A stretch of DNA of 64,000 bases, taken from contig NZ_VCGW01000001.1 in assembly GCF_007671675.1 (NCBI RefSeq), forward strand, positions 124,001 to 188,000, given 5' to 3'. The DNA is from Marinobacter maritimus (lineage in GTDB: Bacteria > Pseudomonadota > Gammaproteobacteria > Pseudomonadales > Oleiphilaceae). Shown piece after piece: positions 35,459 to 43,688 of the stretch; position 1 is the first letter of the stretch; each line of letters opens with the position of its first letter. The notes under the pieces are model-generated. The model ran no database searches, had not been told where the DNA came from, and saw only the letters and a program-made list of their open reading frames with translations. The position numbers and the translations under genes were made by a program.

Positions 35459-36751
35459 TTGAAGGATAAAAACAACGAGAACAAAGCCGACCCATGTCTT
35501 CCTGGCGGATTAGTGCCCGCTGAGCAGTGGACACTGCCGCAAACATCTGTGCGGCGCTCACTCAAGGATGCAATTGGCCATGCCCTCAAGCAGTTGCAGG
35601 CAGAAGTGTCTCAGGCAGAAGAGCCTTTTGAAAGCATGGATGAGTTGCCCGAGCTATCTTCCGCTCAGCGGAAACGTCTGGCACCAGAGCCGGATTATTC
35701 TGACCAGGCGACAGCCATCGCGTGTGGCCTCGAGCGCGCACGCACCGAGGGCTCACTTAGCCGGGAAGTCGCATTCCTGGTGGCGCCGCCATTTTCTGGA
35801 GTGCAGCAGGCACTCGCGAGATTCCCAGAGCCTGGGCAGTCAGGCTCGATCGAAAGTGGTGGAGAAGAATGGGCCATCATTTCACCGCCAGATGCGCTGT
35901 CATTTGACGATCATGAAGCAAATGAGTGGTGGGATCGGCAGGATTTATCACGCCCCTGGGTGATTCCCGAGCTTGCTGATTTCTGGCTGCGTCGCCTTTC
36001 AGGCCTGGCACTGGTAAAGGAACTGTTTCGTCGGATCGCGAATGGCGATACGGGTGTGGGTATAGTGGGGTGCTCGAGCTGGTGCTGGCGATACTGGGGG
36101 CATTATCTTGAGAACGCCCAGATGTCGCCCTGGACACCGGGGCCCATGGATGCTGAGCGGCTGGGAGCCTGGTTCACGTACCTGGCGTCGGGTAGCGGTA
36201 AGTCAACCGTGATCGCAAGGATGACGGGCGATGGCTACTATGTGTTGCCTTTGGCCGAAACAGACGAAAATGAAAAAGATAAAGACAGTAAAAAGCGCAA
36301 ATACAGCAACTTTCTGCGAGACCTGGCCGCCACCTCTCGCGGTAACCCCGGCGTAGCCCTGGCAATCTGGCAGCGATCCCTTCGGGCGCGACCAGATGAT
36401 GACACCAAGCTGGAAGATGCCGATGAAAAGACCGAAAAGCAAAGCCAAACGGCGGATTGCTGGGTTGTGCCGTTGGAGAGGCTGAGCCTTCCGACCATGC
36501 CCCAGAGCAAGGAGAGTGTCACCGGCTTCGTGCTGCACGGATTGTTGCTGCACAACGGCCTTGATATGGCCTCATTGGAAGTGGTTACGGGTGTTTCCAC
36601 GTACGAGCTGAGCCTGGTGCTGTCACGGTTAAAGCGGGCTGAGTTGGTTGTCTGGGAACAGTCCGATGAACGTTGGCGAGTAACACCTATCGGATATCCC
36701 ACTGTCAGGCGCCACCTGCAGAGTTGGGGATTTCCGGTTGATCAGTTCTAG
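35459..36751 (+). CDS. Degenerate AAA/STAND-like protein with C-terminal winged helix
   Basis: I place the start at a TTG with a perfect AGGAG seven bases before it; no ATG start is available in this frame. The 430-residue product retains the order of an AAA/STAND ATPase but with key residues lost: the P-loop position reads FLVAPPFSGVQQAL (about 105-118), the Walker B position reads WVIPELADFWLRR (about 166-178), and the downstream motifs IVGCSSWCWRYW (about 201) and SRGNPGVALAIWQRSL (about 292) are intact. A winged-helix-like C-terminus follows (about 350-425). It is nine bases before the MscS gene, so the two probably act together. Confidence 0.6.
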   Translation: MKDKNNENKADPCLPGGLVPAEQWTLPQTSVRRSLKDAIGHALKQLQAEVSQAEEPFESMDELPELSSAQRKRLAPEPDYSDQATAIACGLERARTEGSLSREVAFLVAPPFSGVQQALARFPEPGQSGSIESGGEEWAIISPPDALSFDDHEANEWWDRQDLSRPWVIPELADFWLRRLSGLALVKELFRRIANGDTGVGIVGCSSWCWRYWGHYLENAQMSPWTPGPMDAERLGAWFTYLASGSGKSTVIARMTGDGYYVLPLAETDENEKDKDSKKRKYSNFLRDLAATSRGNPGVALAIWQRSLRARPDDDTKLEDADEKTEKQSQTADCWVVPLERLSLPTMPQSKESVTGFVLHGLLLHNGLDMASLEVVTGVSTYELSLVLSRLKRAELVVWEQSDERWRVTPIGYPTVRRHLQSWGFPVDQF

Positions 36752-36759
36752 GAGCGATT

Positions 36760-37563
36760 ATGATCGATGATCTTGGAATCAAGGATGCTTTCGCCTCCAT
36801 AACAGGGCAGGCGCTGCTGCAGGCCGTGCTTGTTATCGTCATCGCCTCGTTGATCATGGTGGCGGTCCAAAAAGTGCTTCCCCGCGTTGCCGAAAAGCTT
36901 GGCGGCAAGCCGCGCCTTTACCTGCTGGCATCCGTGCCTCTGCTTCGGCTGCTAATTATTCTCGCCACGATTGTGATCGTCGTTCCGATTCTGGTGAAGC
37001 CATCATTTGAAAACATGGTGGCCATTTTTGGCGCTCTGGCTCTGGCGCTAGGCTTTGCTTTCAAGGATTACGCAAACAGCCTGATTGCCGGCATTGTCAC
37101 ACTTTATGAGATGCCTTATCGCCCCGGAGACTGGATTGAAGTGGATGGACAATACGGTGAAGTGCGGGCTATAGGCACACGTGCGGCCGAGATTGTCACC
37201 CCGGATGACACGGTTGTGATCATCCCTCACAACAAGTTATGGAACTCCTTGATCGCCAACGGCAACGATGGCACCGATAACCTGATGTGCGTCGCAGACT
37301 TTCATCTTGAGGCGAACCACGATGTCAGCCGTGTCCGTGAGTTGCTCAGGGACGTAGCCTTCACCAGCCCGCGTACAAAAACCTGGCGACCTGTGCTGGT
37401 GATTGTTTTCAACAAGCCTTGGGGTATGCACTATCGGCTCAAGGCCTACCCGTTTGATCCCAAAGATCAGTTCCAGTTTATTTCCGAACTTACGGCACGT
37501 GGTTCTGCTGAGCTGGCTCGCCAGGGCGTCAAGTTTGTCTCGGTACCGGTCGCTGTAGATTAA
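36760..37563 (+). CDS. Small MscS-family mechanosensitive channel
   Basis: The 267-residue protein has three helices (about 20-42, 62-85, 86-112). The pore helix reads [24 protein letters not shown], followed by the beta domain ([36 protein letters not shown]) and an alpha/beta C-terminal domain. It opens on membrane tension. It starts nine bases after the degenerate ATPase-like gene with TAGGAG before the ATG. The partner gene is a possible cytoplasmic modulator, which is inference. Confidence 0.93.
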   Translation: MIDDLGIKDAFASITGQALLQAVLVIVIASLIMVAVQKVLPRVAEKLGGKPRLYLLASVPLLRLLIILATIVIVVPILVKPSFENMVAIFGALALALGFAFKDYANSLIAGIVTLYEMPYRPGDWIEVDGQYGEVRAIGTRAAEIVTPDDTVVIIPHNKLWNSLIANGNDGTDNLMCVADFHLEANHDVSRVRELLRDVAFTSPRTKTWRPVLVIVFNKPWGMHYRLKAYPFDPKDQFQFISELTARGSAELARQGVKFVSVPVAVD

Positions 37564-38060
37564 AGCTGGTCGCGAAATCCGGCCTCCTTGCTGTCAGCAA
37601 GGCCAGCGCTTTTCAGCAAAGTTTCAGCAGCCGTGTTATAGCCGATGAACTTGCAATGGCCAAAAGCATCACAGATCTTTACGTCGATGCCTTCGCTGGC
37701 GAACACCCCAAGTTTGCGCCCTGCGAAGCTCGACGAGCTGTTCTTCCGAATGTTCAGGGCGTCATCAAAAATCTGTACGCCCAATTCCCATTCAGGATAA
37801 TCGCCGCGCTGGATAGCGTCCCACATATCGCGGCGATGAAAATCGGGATCCACACCGTTGATCTTCACCGCTTCGTTCCGGACTACCGACTGAAGCCCCT
37901 TTTTCGATTTCCAGTGTCTCTTTTACGACGTGAACCAGATCCGGAAACTCCATTGCGTCCTGAATAAAAACAACTGGAATGCGCTCGTGATCGAATGGAA
38001 GAGTTTCTCTCGCATGACCTGGTCTTCAAGCAGGCCAGGCCCTCTTGCTTCGGATGATCA
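37560..38060 (-). pseudogene. Decayed KatE-type (HPII) catalase
   Basis: Catalase fragments lie in order but in changing frames on the minus strand: ARGPGLLEDQVMREKLFH (about 37994-38040), DHERIP fused directly to [18 protein letters not shown] (junction near 37974/37975), then [20 protein letters not shown] with [19 protein letters not shown], and finally a remnant of the C-terminal flavodoxin-like domain with [14 protein letters not shown] and [12 protein letters not shown] single-base loss near 37993 breaks FHFDHERIP. A second frame change follows [10 protein letters not shown]. The haem pocket between ERIP and FIQDA and the long middle section are gone. Confidence 0.85.
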
Positions 38061-38293
38061 GAATTGTGAGGCATAAAATGGCTCATTTCACGATACGAAT
38101 GGTCGGCGCTCGCGTTAGCGTCAGTTACGGGAATAAGTCCAGAGCGAATAATAGTGGCAGGAGTGGTTGTGAAGAATCCTTAAGGTTGCTGTCATTATTT
38201 ACTCGTTGAAGGCCGTCGCAAAGATTGTTAATTATGTTGGTGGAGTGCGCAGGCACGGTTAGCGTAGCCAACCTCTCATTCAGGGAGATATTT

Positions 38294-38524
38294 ATGCCGT
38301 ATTCAAGTAAATCGAAACTACCAGCCCAGGTCACCGACAATCTTCCCGCTCATGCTCAGGAAATCTATCGCAAAGCGTTTAACTCGGCGTGGGATCAATA
38401 CAGTGATCCCGATGATCGTCGGGGCGACTCAGGACGCGAGGAAACCGCTCACAAAGTCGCGTGGGCAGCAGTGAAGCAGGAATATCATAAAGAAGGAGAC
38501 CGCTGGGTAAGAGATCAAGACTAA
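38294..38524 (+). CDS. chaB: ChaB family protein
   Basis: The 76-residue protein matches ChaB over its length: MPYSSKSKLPAQVTDNLPAH, IYRKAFNSAWDQY, HKVAWAAVKQEYHKEGDRW. ChaB is a small cytoplasmic protein named for its location beside the ChaA Ca2+/Na+-H+ antiporter in E. coli; a regulatory role is proposed. Here no chaA is adjacent. The ATG follows CAGGGAGAT. Its stop overlaps the end of the convergent CDF gene. Confidence 0.92.
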   Translation: MPYSSKSKLPAQVTDNLPAHAQEIYRKAFNSAWDQYSDPDDRRGDSGREETAHKVAWAAVKQEYHKEGDRWVRDQD

Positions 38525-39477
38525 TCCGAGGCCCGGGTAAGGTCAGTCACCGGCATTATGACGACTTCGGATATGCGCCAGTCTGTGTTTTCGACCAAGT
38601 GTTGCGCCTGGACTATGTTGCTGGTCAGGTCTTTGTCACAGGCTGGCTCAACAAACGCCTCACCGCTGAGCACGTTGCCTTCCTCTCGCAGGCGCACGCT
38701 CGCGCGCTCTACCCAGTCCAGTGCCATTAGCTGTTGTTCAAGAAGGGCGGGCAACTCCTCTGGCTTTCCGGTTTCTGATGAGTGCGGTCGTCGGTCCATA
38801 AGATCCCCAACGGCTTCCCGTATGTTGGTATAGCCGTCGCGGGTTACGTCCAGCCCGATGATCAGCGCAGCTGCAGCATCTGCCCACCATAACCCCATAC
38901 CAACCCCGAGAATACCTATTACACTTGCAACCGCGGTCATCCAGTCGGCTTTACTGATTTTCGCGTCTGCCATTACCGTTTTCTCGTGGGCATGGCGGGC
39001 GAGTTTTTCCTGCATGCGCCCAAGAATAAACGGCGGGATTGCGCTGTATACAAGTGCAGCGATCATCACCCATCCGGCCCAAAGTGTGTGTCCATAGAAG
39101 GTTTCTGCACCAATGGAGGTGGGTTTGGCTTCCAGAAGAGAGGTTGTGGAATCAACCAGCAAAAAGAGTCCCAATGCGAATAACGCGCAAGCTGTGAACA
39201 GAAACGCGATAACGTTAACGCGGTGATAGCCATAAGGGTAGGACTTGTCGGGCGGCCGCTTCTGTATGTGCATTGCAATCAGAAATGCCAGGGGCGGGCC
39301 CAAGGTCAGAATGTCTTCAAGCCAGGCGGCTTTCATGGCTTGACTGTTGCCCATCGCAAAATAGATGGCCGCAACGATTGATAACCGGAAAAAAAAGTTA
39401 ACCCACTGCAGCTTGATGAGCTTATTTAGAACAACCTGTCGGTTTTCCGGGATACGGTAGGTGCGGCGTATGTTCAT
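38521..39477 (-). CDS. Cation diffusion facilitator family transporter
   Basis: The 318-residue protein has six helices and the CDF landmarks GHTLWAGWVMIAALVYS, MADAKISKADWMTAVASVIGILGVG and WADAAAALIIGLDVTRDGYTNIREAVGDLMDRRP. A C-terminal domain carries the FVEPACDKDLTSNIV region. It exports a divalent metal such as Zn2+, Fe2+ or Mn2+ with proton exchange. The usual His/Asp site pair HxxxD in helix 2 is replaced by other residues, so the metal is uncertain. It is translationally coupled to the upstream short binding protein (four-base overlap). Confidence 0.87.
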   Translation of the reverse strand: MNIRRTYRIPENRQVVLNKLIKLQWVNFFFRLSIVAAIYFAMGNSQAMKAAWLEDILTLGPPLAFLIAMHIQKRPPDKSYPYGYHRVNVIAFLFTACALFALGLFLLVDSTTSLLEAKPTSIGAETFYGHTLWAGWVMIAALVYSAIPPFILGRMQEKLARHAHEKTVMADAKISKADWMTAVASVIGILGVGMGLWWADAAAALIIGLDVTRDGYTNIREAVGDLMDRRPHSSETGKPEELPALLEQQLMALDWVERASVRLREEGNVLSGEAFVEPACDKDLTSNIVQAQHLVENTDWRISEVVIMPVTDLTRASD

Positions 39478-40013
39478 TGCGCCCCCTGCTCGCTCGGGGC
39501 AAGCCAGACATCGGTTCGCGGTGGGCGCGCTTCCAACAGCCGTTCAACGGTCATCATCCAGCCGTTTTCCCCATGAGGAAGCGCCAAAACATGTGGTTCG
39601 TTAACTATATTTCCATCCGAACGATGGTGGCTTGTCTGGGTATAGGGGCGTGTTAGTGCTGCCATTTTGCTTATCTGGGCTGTTTTCACCAGACCGGCGA
39701 TTCCAATGTCCAGATTGCCCTTGGCAACAGATTCGAGTAGTTCAAGCTGAGGTTGGTGATGCCATTCTATTTTTGCCGATAAGGCTTCTGCCAGATCTCG
39801 CACCCAGTCGGCCTCTATTCCCGCAGGTTCCTTTGTGCCTTCGTGGTCTGTTATCACCCAGGGTGGATTATGTGCAACGCCAACGCGAAGAGTCCCCGCG
39901 GTTACACGCTCCGTTGTGTCCGCGACATCGTTGGGGTAACGACAGCCGCCAAGGTGGAGCAGTGCGAGGGTGAGAATAACGACCAATAGGGGGTATCGGC
40001 CTTCCGCTTCCAT
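39474..40013 (-). CDS. Short amino-acid-type periplasmic substrate-binding lipoprotein
   Basis: The 179-residue protein has a lipoprotein signal (MEAEGRYPLLVVILTLALLH, lipobox LGGC). The first lobe of a type-2 solute-binding protein follows: TLRVGVAHNPPWVITDHEG, PAGIEADWVRDLAEAL and LESVAKGNLDIGIAGLVKT. It stops before the second lobe is complete, whereas family members are usually 230-260 residues, so it is shortened but reads as an intact frame with a good AGGAGG site. It is coupled to the CDF gene; a role as a sensor or substrate partner is inference. Confidence 0.72.
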   Translation of the reverse strand: MEAEGRYPLLVVILTLALLHLGGCRYPNDVADTTERVTAGTLRVGVAHNPPWVITDHEGTKEPAGIEADWVRDLAEALSAKIEWHHQPQLELLESVAKGNLDIGIAGLVKTAQISKMAALTRPYTQTSHHRSDGNIVNEPHVLALPHGENGWMMTVERLLEARPPRTDVWLAPSEQGAQ

Positions 40014-40121
40014 GGAGTCCTCCTGAACCAGATTGCTGTCAAGGGGCGAGATGTGCTCAATGGGTAAACTAATGTATGGCAACTGCCAGTGAGATTTGCA
40101 GTTACGGTTTGTTAAGGCTCT

Positions 40122-40150
40122 ATAAAAAAAGCCCCGCGCTTGGCGGGGCT
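40122..40150 (-). terminator. Rho-independent terminator after the DUF4168 gene
   Basis: On the minus strand AGCCCCGC-caagc-GCGGGGCT is followed by a T7 run. It lies about 40 bases after the stop codon of the DUF4168 gene. Confidence 0.9.
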
Positions 40151-40187
40151 AAAACTGACGAACAGCTTGTCCGGTTTCGACCGGCGT

Positions 40188-40589
40188 TTACATCAGCGCT
40201 TCAATACGGTTACGTACTTTCGGCTCACTGCTGTAGGCCGTCGCGATGGCGTTATAGGTCGGGATGTCCATGCCTGAATCCTCGATGACCGATACCATCT
40301 CATCGTTGGCTTTCATCTGCAGTTCCTGGGCCTTCTCCTGGGAATCCGCTGCTTCAATTTTCTCGATGTACTCTTCGCGCACTTCGGTAATGCCTTCCTG
40401 TGCTGTAATGAACTTTTTCAGCTCAGCGTCGTTGTAGTCGGTCTTCTGAGTGCCAGCTGCGGCGGGGTTCGAGTAACCGGCGGAATCGGTGGCTGCCGGG
40501 CTTTGCTGAGTCTGCTCCGCCATGGTGGGTGCGGTGGCCAGCAGGGCAATGGATGCGGTAATGGATACGAGTAATTTGTTCATATTCAT
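40188..40589 (-). CDS. DUF4168 periplasmic protein
   Basis: The 133-residue protein starts MNMNKLLVSITASIALLATA with a signal peptide ending near PTMAEQ. DUF4168 features follow: NDAELKKFITAQEGITEVRE in a helix and AKANDEMVSVI-type sequence (MKANDEMVSVIEDSGMDIPT), ending VRNRIEAL. The family is small, secreted and largely helical, with unknown function. AGGAGA precedes the ATG. It is divergent from an NtrC-type two-component pair and has a candidate sigma-54 promoter and enhancer dyad upstream, like ZraP beside ZraSR. Confidence 0.85.
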   Translation of the reverse strand: MNMNKLLVSITASIALLATAPTMAEQTQQSPAATDSAGYSNPAAAGTQKTDYNDAELKKFITAQEGITEVREEYIEKIEAADSQEKAQELQMKANDEMVSVIEDSGMDIPTYNAIATAYSSEPKVRNRIEALM

Positions 40590-40629
40590 AGTCGACTTCT
40601 CCTGTTTCATTTGCGTACACCAAGCACTA

Positions 40630-40646
40630 ATCAAACACCGTGCCAG
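40630..40646 (-). promoter_or_regulatory. Candidate sigma-54 promoter of the DUF4168 gene
   Basis: On the minus strand CTGGCACG-gtgt-TTGAT matches the sigma-54 consensus YTGGCACG-N4-TTGCW, with a perfect -24 element and one change at -12 (GA for GC, GG-N10-GA). Transcription would begin near 40619, 30 bases before the ATG at 40589. Confidence 0.5.
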
Positions 40647-40723
40647 TCTCTTGTTTTTAGATAATTTCCTTTTAAAACATAAGGTTGACTTTATTTATTG
40701 GTTAATCTCACGTAATGAGGGTT

Positions 40724-40759
40724 GTGGCGAAATGCCACATGTGGCAGAAATGTGTGGCA
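40724..40759. promoter_or_regulatory. Candidate enhancer: TGCCACATGTGGCA dyad with extra half-sites
   Basis: A perfect 14-bp palindrome TGCCACATGTGGCA spans 40733-40746, and further GTGGC half-sites lie at 40724 and 40755. The dyad centre is about 120 bp upstream of the predicted sigma-54 start, the usual distance for an NtrC-type activator. It also lies just before the histidine kinase gene, so autoregulation is possible. Confidence 0.5.
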
Positions 40760-40779
40760 ATTATGTCGCTGGAGCCAGA

Positions 40780-42252
40780 ATGAAACCCTCCCTCAGAAAT
40801 GCCGGCCAGGTTTTTGGATCGATACAGTTAACGTTGGTATTGAGCATTGTTGTCCCTTTGCTCGTCATTAGCGGGCTTGCCATTTATCTGGGGTTTGGCG
40901 CCGTAGAAAGAGCCTTGAATGATCGCTTGCGGGAAGATCTCGAATTGGTTGCCCGCGCGGCCAGCGGCCCGCTTTCCCGGGCGATGCAGGAGAAAGACGA
41001 ATTGGTAATGGGCGATTCCCTGAAATCGATTTTCCGGATTGGTCGTGTGTCGGGGGCATCGGTATTCGACAAGGATGGTGCCCGAATCGCCAGCCTCGGC
41101 CTGGCTGATACAGATGTGGGGAACAGCGCCAGTGCGGAGCAGGTCATCAACAGCGGCGAGCTTGGAGGAGCGTTTCGTTGGGTGGATGGGCAATCCGTGT
41201 TTTCGCACTTTACGCCTTTGGTAGCCGCAGACGGTCGTATACAGGGGTTGCTGCAGATAACCCGCAGACGCAGTGATTTCCATGAGCTTCTGGCCTCAAT
41301 CCGCCTGTGGGCGGTGTCTATCTGGTCTGCTCTGGCGATCACGATCATTCTGGTGGTGGTGCTCGGGCATTACGGTGCTGTGGGCCGGCATGTAAGCCGG
41401 CTATTGAGCACTATGGCGGGTTTGGCTCCCGGGCACTGGCGCCTTGGTGCGGATCCATCCGGCCCCCGTGAGTTGCGGCAGATATATGGTGGTGTGCGGG
41501 ACATGGGTGAGCGCATGGCCCGGGCAGAAGAGGAAATACAACACCGTGTGATCAAAGAACGCGAGCTGGCTGAGCGCCTGGAATATCAGGAAAAAATTGC
41601 CATGATCGGGCGTGTGGCCGGGGGTGTCGCGCACGAGCTTGGTGCACCCCTGAACGTGATTCAGGGTCGCGCAAATATCCTGGCGCGTCACGAGCTCACC
41701 GAAGAGCAGCGCCGTCATCTGGAGGATATAAGCGATCAGGTAGGGCGTATGACCATGATTATTCAGCAGCTTCTGGATTGTTTCCGGCATGTGCCGGATT
41801 CACGACGGCCAATCAGTCTTGCTGCAGTACTCAGAGATGTGTTGGGTCGTGCCGCTGAGGACGAGAAATGTCGAGGCAAACGCCTGCTGAGCGAGGGCCT
41901 TGACGCGGACGCCAGGATCAGGGCGGAACCCGTGAGATTGGAATTAGCGTGTCTTAATGTAGTGCGCAATGCCTGCCAGGCCGCCCGTTCTGAGGTTATT
42001 TTGTCGCTGCATCACGGCAGTAACGAGTGGGAGGTGCGGGTAGATGACGATGGCCCGGGCATAGCGGCAGAAAAACGGAAGTCTGTGTTTGAGCCTTTTT
42101 ACAGCACCCGGCCAGCGGGAGAGGGCACGGGGCTTGGACTGGCGGTCGTCAGCAGCGTACTGAAAGAGCACGGTGGTCGGATTGAAATCGGAAACAACGA
42201 AGCGGGCGGCTGCCGGATGAGCCTGTTTTGGCCAGTGGAGGTAGCGGAATGA
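40780..42252 (+). CDS. Sensor histidine kinase of NtrB/ZraS-like type
   Basis: The 490-residue protein has a first membrane helix at about 18-40, a periplasmic sensing domain to about 170 and a second helix near 173-195. The H-box is GRVAGGVAHELGAPLNVIQG (His about 285), followed by the N-box CLNVVRNACQAARSEV and G-boxes DDGPGIA and GEGTGLGLAVVSSV. It phosphorylates the sigma-54 response regulator encoded next. GGAG precedes the ATG at 40780. The ligand is unknown; envelope or metal stress is inferred from the divergent secreted protein. Confidence 0.88.
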   Translation: MKPSLRNAGQVFGSIQLTLVLSIVVPLLVISGLAIYLGFGAVERALNDRLREDLELVARAASGPLSRAMQEKDELVMGDSLKSIFRIGRVSGASVFDKDGARIASLGLADTDVGNSASAEQVINSGELGGAFRWVDGQSVFSHFTPLVAADGRIQGLLQITRRRSDFHELLASIRLWAVSIWSALAITIILVVVLGHYGAVGRHVSRLLSTMAGLAPGHWRLGADPSGPRELRQIYGGVRDMGERMARAEEEIQHRVIKERELAERLEYQEKIAMIGRVAGGVAHELGAPLNVIQGRANILARHELTEEQRRHLEDISDQVGRMTMIIQQLLDCFRHVPDSRRPISLAAVLRDVLGRAAEDEKCRGKRLLSEGLDADARIRAEPVRLELACLNVVRNACQAARSEVILSLHHGSNEWEVRVDDDGPGIAAEKRKSVFEPFYSTRPAGEGTGLGLAVVSSVLKEHGGRIEIGNNEAGGCRMSLFWPVEVAE

Positions 42253-43688
42253 GCGAGCACCAGGCAACGATTCTGCTTTTGGAAGACGATGCCAGCCTGA
42301 GCCTTTTGTTAAGCGAAGAGCTCGAGCTGGATGGCTATCGCGTAACCCGCGCCGGTACGGTAAACGAGGCCTGCCGGCTGCTTGCTGAAGAAACACCGGG
42401 CTTGGTTGTTTCTGACCTTCGTCTGCCGGATGGAGATGGCCTGGAGCTTCTCAAGGCAGCTCAGACTGACGGGCATAGCCTGCCGTTTATCATTATTACC
42501 GCGTTCGGAACCGTGGATCAGGCCGTTGATGCGCTAAAAGCCGGGGCGGATGATTTTCTGACCAAGCCGTTATCCACTGACCATCTACGCCTGAAAATAC
42601 GTCGGTTGCTGGCTCAGGCCGACCTCACCCGGCAATTGCAGCAGTTTCTTGCGCACAAAGGCGAGGATGAATCTCTCGGTCTCATTGGTGAACATGAAAG
42701 CATGGTTCGGCTTCGGTCTGAAATCCGGCAGATCGCCCGCAGCGAAGCCGCAGTGCTGATCTGCGGCGAAAGCGGCACCGGTAAGGAGCTGGTCGCGAGA
42801 GCTATTCACCAGGCCAGCGGGCGGAACTCCGGGTCTTTTGTGGCCGTTAATTGCGCTGGCATCCCCGGCGAACTTATGGAAAGTGAGTTTTTCGGTCACG
42901 AGGCGGGTGCTTTTACCGGTGCCCGTCAGGCCCGCAAAGGCCTGTTCGCAGAAGCCCACGGCGGCACTTTGTTGCTCGATGAAATTGGAGAAATGCCCCT
43001 GGCCTTGCAGGCGAAGCTGCTGCGGGTCTTGCAGGAGGGCATGGTCAAACCGGTGGGTGCGGACCAGGAAGAGCCGGTGGATGTGCGAATCCTCGCCGCT
43101 ACCCATGTGGATCTGCTCAAGGCCGTACGAGAGGGAAGTTTTCGGGAAGATCTCTATTATCGGCTGGAAACCCTTAGCCTGCGTATTCCGCCGCTCAGGG
43201 AGCGGGGTGATGATGTCGATCTGCTCGCAATGCATTTTTTACGGGAGGCGGCGCGGCGGCATCAGCGCGGATTTCTCAAACTCAGTGAGGTAAGCTCCCG
43301 CACTTTGATGGATTATCCGTTTCCGGGGAATGTCCGCGAGCTGGGTAGCGCAATCGAGAGGGCGGTTACCTTCTGTGAGGGCGATACCATTCAGCCTGAT
43401 CACCTGCCTGAGCGGATCAGGAAGCGTCAGGGTGGATCGGTGAGTCCCGAAGGGCCCCGATCCAGTGGAAATATCTCCGAATGGCCGACACTGGAGCACC
43501 TTCAGCAAGACTATGTGCGCGAGGTGATGCAGGCGGTTAGCGGCAATAAACGCCGAGCAGCGCAGATTCTGGGCATTAACCGACGCACCTTGTATCGGTG
43601 GCTGGCAACGGGTCAGTCGGCGGGCGAAAACAATGATGAAACCAGTCCTGAAAGCATCGGTGCACGAGAGCTGAAAGGGGAGCCGTAA
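42249..43688 (+). CDS. NtrC-family sigma-54-dependent response regulator
   Basis: The 479-residue protein has a receiver domain (D56 in VSDLRLPDGDGLEL, Lys in TKPLSTDHL), then an AAA+ domain with Walker A GESGTGKE near 174, the sigma-54 loop AGAFTGARQ near 219 and Walker B GGTLLLDEIGEM. A Fis-type helix-turn-helix closes it (NKRRAAQILGINRRTLYRWL). It activates sigma-54 RNA polymerase from upstream sites; the TGCCACATGTGGCA dyad is a candidate. It overlaps the kinase stop by four bases (ATGA) and the DMT gene by one base. Confidence 0.92.
   Translation: MSEHQATILLLEDDASLSLLLSEELELDGYRVTRAGTVNEACRLLAEETPGLVVSDLRLPDGDGLELLKAAQTDGHSLPFIIITAFGTVDQAVDALKAGADDFLTKPLSTDHLRLKIRRLLAQADLTRQLQQFLAHKGEDESLGLIGEHESMVRLRSEIRQIARSEAAVLICGESGTGKELVARAIHQASGRNSGSFVAVNCAGIPGELMESEFFGHEAGAFTGARQARKGLFAEAHGGTLLLDEIGEMPLALQAKLLRVLQEGMVKPVGADQEEPVDVRILAATHVDLLKAVREGSFREDLYYRLETLSLRIPPLRERGDDVDLLAMHFLREAARRHQRGFLKLSEVSSRTLMDYPFPGNVRELGSAIERAVTFCEGDTIQPDHLPERIRKRQGGSVSPEGPRSSGNISEWPTLEHLQQDYVREVMQAVSGNKRRAAQILGINRRTLYRWLATGQSAGENNDETSPESIGARELKGEP

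Noticed and set aside
40751..40770. GG-N10-GC sigma-54-like sequence just before the histidine kinase
   Set aside because: The -12 element would be about 12 bases before the ATG, leaving no leader for a ribosome-binding site; the -24/-12 sequences are poor matches.
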